From a methane-oxidizing endosymbiont of Gigantopelta aegis (GTDB lineage: Bacteria; Pseudomonadota; Gammaproteobacteria; Methylococcales; Methylomonadaceae), in assembly GCF_016097405.1 (NCBI RefSeq), contig NZ_JAEHGD010000001.1:1189831-1253830 (forward strand): a DNA stretch of 64,000 nt. The letters are read 5' to 3'. This document shows, one piece after another, positions 9,136 through 16,217 of this stretch. Each line of letters starts with the position of its first letter. Positions within the stretch are counted from its first letter, which is position 1. The notes under the pieces are model-generated. The model was not told where the DNA came from. It saw nothing but the letters and a program-made list of their open reading frames with translations, and did not search any database. The translations under genes were made by a program, and so were the position numbers.

Positions 9136-9568
9136 ATATCGTTTCCATCATGAGTGTTAGCTAAGTTTCTCAGCCCGAAAACCCGCAGGCGAGATTACAG
9201 ACACCTTGTACGTGTATCTACTCACCCCCTCTAAAAAGCAGGTGTAGGTTGTTGATTTATCAGGCTTGCATAACAGGGATGTTATGCAGAACGACATGGA
9301 TGTATTCACGTGTCCTGATAAATCAATGACCTACTCCGGCTAAAACACAACCGGGTGAGCAGTTACTTGTACGTTTAATATACCATCAAGTTATTGTGTT
9401 ATATAGGCTTTTACAGAGTTTCGAGCAATTCGATTCAATATCGGCTGAATGGAAAACGGGAAAACGCCGTGTTGCTTGTAATTCAACCATTACACACCAT
9501 GTCAGCATAGAATTTTTGGAATTTACCGTCTATAGTAAAATCAACACCGATGAGATATTGCATTTTAT
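9136..9568. other. Intergenic region fba / porin, carrying a MITE
   Basis: A divergent intergenic region of about 430 bp. Its centre is the MITE annotated at 9214-9366. The remaining about 200 bp before the porin gene shows no gene; it must contain the promoter of the porin-GGDEF operon, but no clear -35/-10 pair was resolved. Confidence 0.6.
9214..9366. mobile_element. MITE copy A, 153 bp, with 8-bp target duplication
   Basis: A non-coding element bounded by 13-bp terminal inverted repeats (GTATCTACTCACC at 9214-9226 against the complement of GGTGAGCAGTTAC at 9354-9366; 11 of 13 match) and flanked by an exact 8-bp direct repeat TTGTACGT (9206-9213 and 9367-9374). Internal arms around GATTTATCAGG are also inverted, with a central stem GCATAAC/GTTATGC (9268-9274, 9281-9287). 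GTAA-type ends and 8-bp duplications are the hallmark of IS66-family elements, so mobilisation by an IS66-type transposase is inferred. A homologous full copy is at 55877-56030 and a truncated one at 32900-32964. Confidence 0.85.
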
Positions 9569-10633
9569 ATGACCCATAGACAATCACTGAAAACAATATT
9601 CCGGTGCACTATTCATAAATTATTAGCGCCTTGCCTGTGCTTATTTTTTTGTCTGTCCCAACAAGCCAATAGCTACACCTTAGGCAATGGCTATACCATC
9701 GGTTCTTGGACATTCAGCGGCTATGCGGTAGTTGAACTTGTCGCCCCAATCCATCAGCACCAGGCTGTTGATTTATCCCTGGATGATCTGGCCATGTTTG
9801 GACAAGGACGATTCAATCGCTATCTTAATCCGTTTTTTGAGATTGAATATGTTAATCAACCCCTTTGGACAGAAGGCCAGGGCGCTTTTACGCACGCGGG
9901 AAAGTTTGATTTAGAGCGCCTTTATAATGACATCCTGATTTCCCATAACCTGACGCTGCGTATCGGAAAAATGCTGGCGCCTGTGGGGGAATGGAACCAA
10001 ATTCATGCCAGCCCTTTGGTGGCGACAACAATACGCCCATTGACTACCTATTTTAATTTCTCGGAATTTATTTCCGGTTTTTCTTTACTTTACTCGCCAC
10101 AATCACAATGGCTACCCAATATTGACCTTTATTATCAACCCTGGACGGAATTGTTACCCAAAACTCGCGAACAACGCCCGATTCGCTATAAAAATATCAC
10201 GGGCATCAATTTACACTATGGCGATGAATTTTCCGGTCAAATCGCATTATCGATGCAGCATGCTGAATTAACCACTCGCCGCGAACGACAAACCTTATTC
10301 ACTGTCGACGGCTTTTACGATTTCGATTATGTAAAACTCAGCACGCAACTTTTTTATGCCTCTATTTATGGCTCGGAAAGCCGGCGTCGGTATAATCATG
10401 AATGGGGCGGCTATCTGCAATGGGTCGCACCTGTCACCAATAGGTGGTCAGTGGTTGGCAGGGGCGAAACCTTCAGTCAACGCGACGCCCTTCAATCGCA
10501 ACAAAATGTTGTTCTAGGGGTTAATTTTCGTACCCAGAATTCACTGGTCTGGAAGCTGGAATATGTGTTTCATTGGGGAGCCAATCTGGGCATAAACGAA
10601 GGTGTATACAGTTCTGTCGGGGTGATGTTCTAA
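9569..10633 (+). CDS. Outer-membrane beta-barrel (porin-like) protein
   Basis: 354 residues with an N-terminal signal sequence (hydrophobic CLCLFFCLSQQANS, cleavage near residue 35), alternating amphipathic strands rich in aromatic residues, and a C-terminal phenylalanine (SSVGVMF), the outer-membrane sorting signature. No specific porin family is recognised; the RIGKMLAPVGEWN segment resembles motifs in OprP/OprO-like and DcaP-like porins. Its stop codon overlaps the ATG of the next gene by one base, so it is co-translated with a periplasmic binding protein and a GGDEF-EAL protein, suggesting uptake or sensing of a small ligand such as an anion (inference). Confidence 0.75.
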   Translation: MTHRQSLKTIFRCTIHKLLAPCLCLFFCLSQQANSYTLGNGYTIGSWTFSGYAVVELVAPIHQHQAVDLSLDDLAMFGQGRFNRYLNPFFEIEYVNQPLWTEGQGAFTHAGKFDLERLYNDILISHNLTLRIGKMLAPVGEWNQIHASPLVATTIRPLTTYFNFSEFISGFSLLYSPQSQWLPNIDLYYQPWTELLPKTREQRPIRYKNITGINLHYGDEFSGQIALSMQHAELTTRRERQTLFTVDGFYDFDYVKLSTQLFYASIYGSESRRRYNHEWGGYLQWVAPVTNRWSVVGRGETFSQRDALQSQQNVVLGVNFRTQNSLVWKLEYVFHWGANLGINEGVYSSVGVMF

Positions 10634-11061
10634 TGCGTCCACTCGTTTTATTTTTAACCCTATTAGTTGCCCCTTCCGTTTCTGCTTTAGATGCCAAGAT
10701 TCTTATTATCGCTCATTTACCGGAAACCCTTATCTTACCGGCATTGCCCAAGGAAAAAATTAAAAACATTTATTTACTCAAACAGCGCGCTTGGTCTGAT
10801 GAAGCACCTATTATTGTCGTCAACAGACCCTCAGACAGTCGTTTGCGCCAACAGTTTGAACACAAATTAGGACTCAACAGTAAAAAATATGCCTGGTATT
10901 TAAAAAAAATGTATTACAAAGGTATCCCATTACCGATAATTCAGAATTCCAAAAAGGCTGTCTTATCCTTTGTCGAACAGGTTCCCGGTGCCATTGCCTA
11001 TATTGAAGGTAGCCTGCCGGATGAATACCCACACATAACAGTCCTAGGCCAGCTGCAATGA
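10633..11061 (+). CDS. Small periplasmic substrate-binding-like protein
   Basis: 142 residues, starting at the ATG that overlaps the preceding stop (TAATG). An N-terminal signal peptide (MRPLVLFLTLLVAPSVSA) precedes a compact domain reminiscent of the short PstS-like/type 2 periplasmic binding folds often encoded beside GGDEF proteins (SDSRLRQQFEHKLG, then a KYAWYLKKMYYKG helix, then a C-terminal GAIAYIEGSLP strand-loop). The ligand is unknown. Its stop overlaps the start of the next gene (ATGA). A role as the periplasmic partner of the downstream membrane sensor is inferred from gene order. Confidence 0.65.
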   Translation: MRPLVLFLTLLVAPSVSALDAKILIIAHLPETLILPALPKEKIKNIYLLKQRAWSDEAPIIVVNRPSDSRLRQQFEHKLGLNSKKYAWYLKKMYYKGIPLPIIQNSKKAVLSFVEQVPGAIAYIEGSLPDEYPHITVLGQLQ

Positions 11062-13535
11062 TTAAACGCACAATATCCCGCCAGCTCTTTTTAACCTATG
11101 GCAGCATTTTTTTAATTGTTTTAGGGTGTTTATTTGGTGCGGCTTCCTTTGAATTGTCTAAATATCTAAAAACCCGCGCATTTGAAGAGCTCCACCTTCT
11201 CGCGACAACGCAACGCCAGAAATTGGAATCGACATTAAGCCAATCACTGACCAACCTTAAATCCTGGGCCAGTCTGGTCGTCATGAATGACTTGCTGACA
11301 GAAGATGCCGACCTTAGAATTACCCACAGTTTGGAAACCTTTAAAAAATTGCACCACTTACCTGGACATCTCTATGCCCTGTCCCGTTCGGGAAAATTAA
11401 TTGCCTCAGACCACCGGGTTACTGGGCTAGAAAATTTAAAAAAATACCTCATCGCAATACAAAAAAAACAGCCTTTGATCGATAAACACCTCGACCCCAT
11501 TACCCATAAACCCATTATTGCTTTATGGCAACCGGTATACGGCAGTTTTGGTTCGAATGCACCGATAGGTTACCTGTTTATGACGTATCCCTGGTCAACC
11601 ATTGCCGCACAACTGCAGATATCAATCCCCCAAAACCATCTATTGCTATTCAATCATGCTGACGATATTATCCTGAATGGCGACAAACTCCCCAATCAGG
11701 CCGCTGTCGATTTACTTAAAGCCGTGCTGCATCATAAAGCCGGCCAACACAATAATACAGCTATGCCAGAAATATCTATTGGCAATGAGGACTATTTTGT
11801 CGTCAGTCTGGACAATACGGCAAATACCCCGTTGACTAACTTATGGCACTGGGTTTTACTCGCTGATAGCAGCCGTTTTTATGCCCCCATAAAACATCTA
11901 TTGACCATCACACTGATTATTGCGGGTATTACCATTTTATTGGTATTGATTATTATTCTGGTCACCAGTCGTAAAATCAGTCAGCCGCTTCAAGCCTTAA
12001 CCCGAACCGCGGTTGAAATTTCAACCACTTTAGATTTATCCAAACGTGTTCCCCTTGCTGGCAATAATGAAATTTTTCAACTCGGCACCGCTTTTAATGA
12101 GATGTGCCTGAAGCTGGAAAAAAGCTGGGCAGCCAAAAACCGCATAACGCGTGAATTACATGCGATCAATCAATCGCTGGAGCAAAAAGTTGCCGAAAGA
12201 ACCGAACATCTGGCCTGGCAAGCCACTCATGATCCATTAACAAAATTACCCAACCGGGCGTTACTGTCTGAAAGATTGGAACAAGCGATTCTTAGAGCAC
12301 AACGTAATCGAGAAATGTTGGCCGTTATTTTTATTGACCTTGACGGTTTTAAGGCTATTAATGACAGCTTTGGTCATCAAACAGGGGACTTTTTACTCAT
12401 TGAAATCGCCCGGCGTTTTGTATCCATCATTCGCGAGCCCGATACGATTGCCCGCCTTGGCGGCGATGAATTTGTCATTTTGATGCATATTGAAAAACCC
12501 GATAACCTTACCGCGCCCTTAGAGCGTATAACACAATTGATTAACCAGCCGATTATCACCAAATCAGCACAACTTAAGGTGTCTCCGAGCATCGGCGTGA
12601 CTATTTTTCCGGATGACCCGTCTGATTCGGAAGCGCTGATCCGCCATGCAGACCAAGCGATGTATGAAGCCAAGCAAAAAGGCCGCAATCAGGTGCAATT
12701 TTTTAATGCCAAAATGGACGGTTTAATCCATTCTGAGCTTGCATTGCGCCAAGAGATTAAAGTCGCTCTGGAAAGCAATCAATTCGTTTTATTCTATCAA
12801 CCGCAAATTCATCTCGACAGCGACAAGGTGATTGGCGCAGAAGCCTTGATTCGCTGGAATCATCCAAATAAGGGAATGATATTTCCCGATGAATTCATCC
12901 CGGCTATCGAGGACAGTGAGCTTATGATAGAACTGGGGCGCTGGGTGATTCAACAGGCCTGTCAACAACTGCAGCAATGGAATAAACAGGGTTTAATCTT
13001 AAAAATCAGCGTCAATATCGCATGCTGCCATATTCAGCATCCTGATTTTTTTAAAGAGTTGGTACAGTTTTTGGAAAGCCACCCCGATGTTAAACCGGAA
13101 CAACTCGTATTGGAAATCACCGAATCTGCGGCTATCAAAGATTTTGACATCGCAAAAAACATGCTGCAAAGTTGTCACGATTACAATGTTCGCATCGCGC
13201 TCGATGATTTTGGCACCGGTTTTTCTTCACTGACCTATCTAAGACAGCTTCCCATTTCCTTTATCAAAATTGACAAAAGCTTTGTCATTGACATGCTGAA
13301 TGACCCTGACGATATGGCAATCGTTAAAGGTACAATTGGCTTAGCCGAAAGTTTCGATAAATTGATTATTGCCGAAGGGATAGAATCCGAAGAACACAGC
13401 GATATTTTGAAAATGATGAACTGTACCTTTGGGCAAGGCTATGGCATTTCTAAACCTTTAAGCAACGAAGAGTTCTTGCGATGGATTAAGGCAAGACAAT
13501 CGGCATCTGATGATATGCCAATTGCCCTGCCATAG
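11058..13535 (+). CDS. Membrane GGDEF-EAL c-di-GMP signalling protein with HAMP
   Basis: 825 residues. Two transmembrane helices (about 13-34 and 277-303) bracket a large periplasmic sensor region, followed by a HAMP linker, a short coiled coil, a GGDEF domain (intact GGDEF at about 467-471) and an EAL domain (intact EAL at about 594-596, with the downstream DDFGTGFSS and KIDKSFV loops). Both catalytic signatures are present, so synthesis and hydrolysis of cyclic di-GMP are both possible. It is the third gene of a porin-binding protein-sensor operon. The periplasmic region is not assigned to a named sensor family here. Confidence 0.93.
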   Translation: MIKRTISRQLFLTYGSIFLIVLGCLFGAASFELSKYLKTRAFEELHLLATTQRQKLESTLSQSLTNLKSWASLVVMNDLLTEDADLRITHSLETFKKLHHLPGHLYALSRSGKLIASDHRVTGLENLKKYLIAIQKKQPLIDKHLDPITHKPIIALWQPVYGSFGSNAPIGYLFMTYPWSTIAAQLQISIPQNHLLLFNHADDIILNGDKLPNQAAVDLLKAVLHHKAGQHNNTAMPEISIGNEDYFVVSLDNTANTPLTNLWHWVLLADSSRFYAPIKHLLTITLIIAGITILLVLIIILVTSRKISQPLQALTRTAVEISTTLDLSKRVPLAGNNEIFQLGTAFNEMCLKLEKSWAAKNRITRELHAINQSLEQKVAERTEHLAWQATHDPLTKLPNRALLSERLEQAILRAQRNREMLAVIFIDLDGFKAINDSFGHQTGDFLLIEIARRFVSIIREPDTIARLGGDEFVILMHIEKPDNLTAPLERITQLINQPIITKSAQLKVSPSIGVTIFPDDPSDSEALIRHADQAMYEAKQKGRNQVQFFNAKMDGLIHSELALRQEIKVALESNQFVLFYQPQIHLDSDKVIGAEALIRWNHPNKGMIFPDEFIPAIEDSELMIELGRWVIQQACQQLQQWNKQGLILKISVNIACCHIQHPDFFKELVQFLESHPDVKPEQLVLEITESAAIKDFDIAKNMLQSCHDYNVRIALDDFGTGFSSLTYLRQLPISFIKIDKSFVIDMLNDPDDMAIVKGTIGLAESFDKLIIAEGIESEEHSDILKMMNCTFGQGYGISKPLSNEEFLRWIKARQSASDDMPIALP

Positions 13536-13633
13536 ATGCGCAAAAAGTTGTATCACCTAAGCATCTTTGGTTCGGTCTTTTTTTGGCCACCCCCTTCCAT
13601 CTTTATTCACGATTTTGTATGGCTTCTAAGGTT

Positions 13634-14038
13634 TTAATAATTGATAGCACGAGGTAATTGTTTTGCCTGAGCGACCCAGTCTTCGACTTGCGAAACAGAT
13701 GGAATTTTACGCACCAGGTTTTTTTCCTCATTAATTTCTGCCATTTTAGTCTGTAGATTTTCGGAGTTGCGCTGAGCCAGTTCTGGAACGGTATCGACAC
13801 CTGCGCATTCTAGTAAATCAGCATATTGAGTGCTAATGCCTTTAACCCGCGCTAAGTCTGCCCGATTTGTCCAATTCAGAATCAGTTTTTCGCTGATACC
13901 CGTTTTTTCGGCGATATCCTTACGGCCTTTTTTTTCGCCGCAGGTTTCTAAAAGTGCTTCAACCGAGTTAATACCAGCCTGTTCGAGTTTAGAGGCATAC
14001 CCTTCGCCGATGCCTTCAATTGCAACAAGTTTTGTCAT
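13634..14038 (-). CDS. DUF4332 helix-hairpin-helix protein
   Basis: 134 residues, no signal peptide. Two helix-hairpin-helix-like repeats are visible: IEGIGEGYASKLEQAGI (about 8-24) and VKGISTQYADLLECAGV (about 64-80). This is the DUF4332 pattern, thought to bind DNA non-specifically or mediate protein contacts; no defined function is known. It is a single gene, convergent with the GGDEF-EAL gene. Confidence 0.8.
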   Translation of the reverse strand: MTKLVAIEGIGEGYASKLEQAGINSVEALLETCGEKKGRKDIAEKTGISEKLILNWTNRADLARVKGISTQYADLLECAGVDTVPELAQRNSENLQTKMAEINEEKNLVRKIPSVSQVEDWVAQAKQLPRAINY

Positions 14039-14271
14039 TTTTTATCCCTTGAGTTAAGTATGTATAAAACTCTAACATTAAACATTAGTTGGTTTAGATC
14101 GGCAACCCTTGCTTTGTTTAAATACCCTATCTCATTTGTTATTAAAGGATCAATATGTTTGAATTATCTATTCACACCATGGACCAAAATATATTCTCGC
14201 TTTAGCTGTTTGAGCGATTGTCCCTGGCCATCACACCCGCTTTCTTTATCTTCCGACAAGGAGGTTTTGCT

Positions 14272-14835
14272 ATGAAATTGTTTATCCGCAGCCTGATTTT
14301 GTTATCGATAGCCATGCTATTGACGGCCTGTAATAAAACCTTGAAACCTGATGAATTACCTGCTCATATCGTTGTCGGTGACGATTACTATACCCAATTT
14401 GTGATCCGCTATGAAAAAGGAGTACATTTGACGACCAATTTCCGCCGTGGCGCATCTATTCCGGTCAATACCAAAGTAAGGCTGTTGAAAATAAAGTCAA
14501 AAACTATAGAGGTACAGCCAGAGAATATGTCTAAGCCTTTGTTGATCAAAAATGTCAAAAAACACACCGGTGATGATATTTTTGCTGCATTTGACAAGTT
14601 ATTTGCTAAACGCAAAGTGAATTTAAGGCAATTCAACCGTCTGGAACGCCGCCATATTAAAGAAGGTTCGGTCGGCAAAGGCATGCGTAAAAAAGCCGTA
14701 CTGGTCGCTATTGGCTATCCGCCGATCACCGAAACACCTAATCTGGATATGAATATCTGGACCTATTGGAGTGGCCGCTTCAACCGCTTCCGTGTACATT
14801 TCCGCAATGGCAAAGTCTATAAGATCGTTGATTGA
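14272..14835 (+). CDS. Lipoprotein with BamE/SmpA-like C-terminus
   Basis: 187 residues. The ATG at 14272 is chosen because a strong Shine-Dalgarno (AAGGAGG) sits 7-8 bp before it and it yields a lipoprotein signal with lipobox LTAC (Cys about 22). The C-terminal half (KGMRKKAVLVAIGYPP, then WTYWSGR, then VHFRNGKV) resembles the fold of small outer-membrane lipoproteins such as BamE/OmlA. Its stop overlaps the start of the next gene (TGATG). It heads a four-gene unit with a membrane protein, a LolA-like protein and an MMPL exporter. Confidence 0.7.
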   Translation: MKLFIRSLILLSIAMLLTACNKTLKPDELPAHIVVGDDYYTQFVIRYEKGVHLTTNFRRGASIPVNTKVRLLKIKSKTIEVQPENMSKPLLIKNVKKHTGDDIFAAFDKLFAKRKVNLRQFNRLERRHIKEGSVGKGMRKKAVLVAIGYPPITETPNLDMNIWTYWSGRFNRFRVHFRNGKVYKIVD

Positions 14836-15590
14836 TGAGCCATTATAAAAAACGCCGCAAGCGTAAATCGCGTAATCGCAGTACATTGGCGCCCAAACAA
14901 TCAACAGAAGCGATTATTCAGGCCGGCAATAAACAGATTCAGACTCAATCTGGTTTGAGTCTTGTTGGCATAACGAAAGGCATTATTGTCACCTGTCTTT
15001 TTATGGCGTATCCGCTGTTGGTTTATATCGGTATTCAACAACAAATGGCCTGGGTTGCGCCTGTATTGTTTTCGGCAATTTATTTATTACAGGCCGTAAA
15101 AGTCCGCCGCGTAAAAGCCAAACTCTATAAAGCCAGCATCGCGGTTACGCTGCTATTAGGCGCTTTTTATGTGCAAACACTAACCGCTAAGGCAATGCCG
15201 GTATTGATTCAGTTGATGCTGATGTTTGTGTTTGGCAAAACCTTGTTGAAAAACCACGGCCCATCCTTCATTGAACGCTTTGTACGCCTGGAGTTTCCGC
15301 AGTTCCCTCCAGGCGTCAGTGATTATTTAGCCCGGCTGACATTGATCTGGACGCTGTTTTTTGCCTTTAATGCTGTGTTTTGTATTGCTTTGGCATTGTG
15401 GGCAAGCGATCAATGGTGGGCATTGTACAATGGCCTGATTATTTATCTGTTAATTGGATTGTTGATGATTGGCGAATACATTTACCGACATGTGCGTTTC
15501 CCGGAGCTTTCCATTCCAAACCCTGCTGCCAGTCTGCGCAGCATGGTTGTTAATGGTCGCAAAGTATGGATGGATTTGGAGAAGCAATGA
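14835..15590 (+). CDS. COG4648-like polytopic membrane protein
   Basis: 251 residues. A very basic N-terminus (KKRRKRKSRNRS) precedes five to six hydrophobic segments (for example GIIVTCLFMAYPLLVYIGI, VLFSAIYLLQAV, MPVLIQLMLMFVFG, LTLIWTLFFAFNAVFCIALAL, LIIYLLIGLLMIGEYIY). This matches the uncharacterised COG4648 group, which frequently accompanies LolA-like and MMPL genes in aryl-polyene and related lipid-export clusters. Start and stop overlap both neighbours. Confidence 0.65.
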   Translation: MSHYKKRRKRKSRNRSTLAPKQSTEAIIQAGNKQIQTQSGLSLVGITKGIIVTCLFMAYPLLVYIGIQQQMAWVAPVLFSAIYLLQAVKVRRVKAKLYKASIAVTLLLGAFYVQTLTAKAMPVLIQLMLMFVFGKTLLKNHGPSFIERFVRLEFPQFPPGVSDYLARLTLIWTLFFAFNAVFCIALALWASDQWWALYNGLIIYLLIGLLMIGEYIYRHVRFPELSIPNPAASLRSMVVNGRKVWMDLEKQ

Positions 15591-16213
15591 ACTATTTTAG
15601 CTTGTTTTTGCTGCTGTTCATCAGTTTCTCAGGCCATGCTCGCGATAGCTTGCCTGCGGTATTGAAAAGAATGCACACCGACAGCGCCGTAAAGTTAGCT
15701 TATCAAGAGCGTAAGGATCTGGCACTGATGGCGCAGCCCTGGCACGGTGAAGGTTTTTTGTATTCCTTGCCAAAGGCGGGGGTGATGATTAAACAACAGC
15801 TTAAACCGGAACCGATATTGATGGCAGTCATCGGGCAGCAGCTTTTTTATTATGATATAAAAAATCAGGTTCACCACCAGGGCCTGCTAGATGACAGCAA
15901 CCCATTCAGTCTGAATATTGCGGTGTTCAAGGCCCTGATGAGCCAGGATATGCTGCTCCTCGAACGATTTTATCAACTGGATTTTTTGAGTCTGACCAAT
16001 CGATGGCAGCTGATTTTAAAGGATAAAAATGATCCCGATTCCGCTTTCAAGATTATTATCAGTGGGCCGTTGCAACAGCCGGCTGACCACATCGACATCC
16101 AGCAAGCCGATGGCGACAGCAGCACCATGAGCTTGTCTAAAATAGCCGAAGGTAAAGGCGTTGAGCAAGAAATTGAGCAACTCCTTCGGCAATTAACTCA
16201 ATCCATACGCTAA
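15587..16213 (+). CDS. LolA-like outer-membrane lipoprotein carrier homologue
   Basis: 208 residues starting at the ATG that overlaps the preceding stop. A signal peptide (about 1-18, ending near GHA) precedes a LolA-type half-barrel pattern: an RKDLALMAQPWHGEGFLYSL strand pair, a LMAVIGQQLFYYDI strand, and a long NPFSLNIAVFKALMSQD helix region. It is a paralogue-type LolA, as found with MMPL exporters, rather than the housekeeping lolA, which normally sits near ftsK. Its likely job is moving a lipid or lipid-linked product across the periplasm (inference). Confidence 0.72.
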   Translation: MNYFSLFLLLFISFSGHARDSLPAVLKRMHTDSAVKLAYQERKDLALMAQPWHGEGFLYSLPKAGVMIKQQLKPEPILMAVIGQQLFYYDIKNQVHHQGLLDDSNPFSLNIAVFKALMSQDMLLLERFYQLDFLSLTNRWQLILKDKNDPDSAFKIIISGPLQQPADHIDIQQADGDSSTMSLSKIAEGKGVEQEIEQLLRQLTQSIR

Positions 16214-16217
16214 ACGC

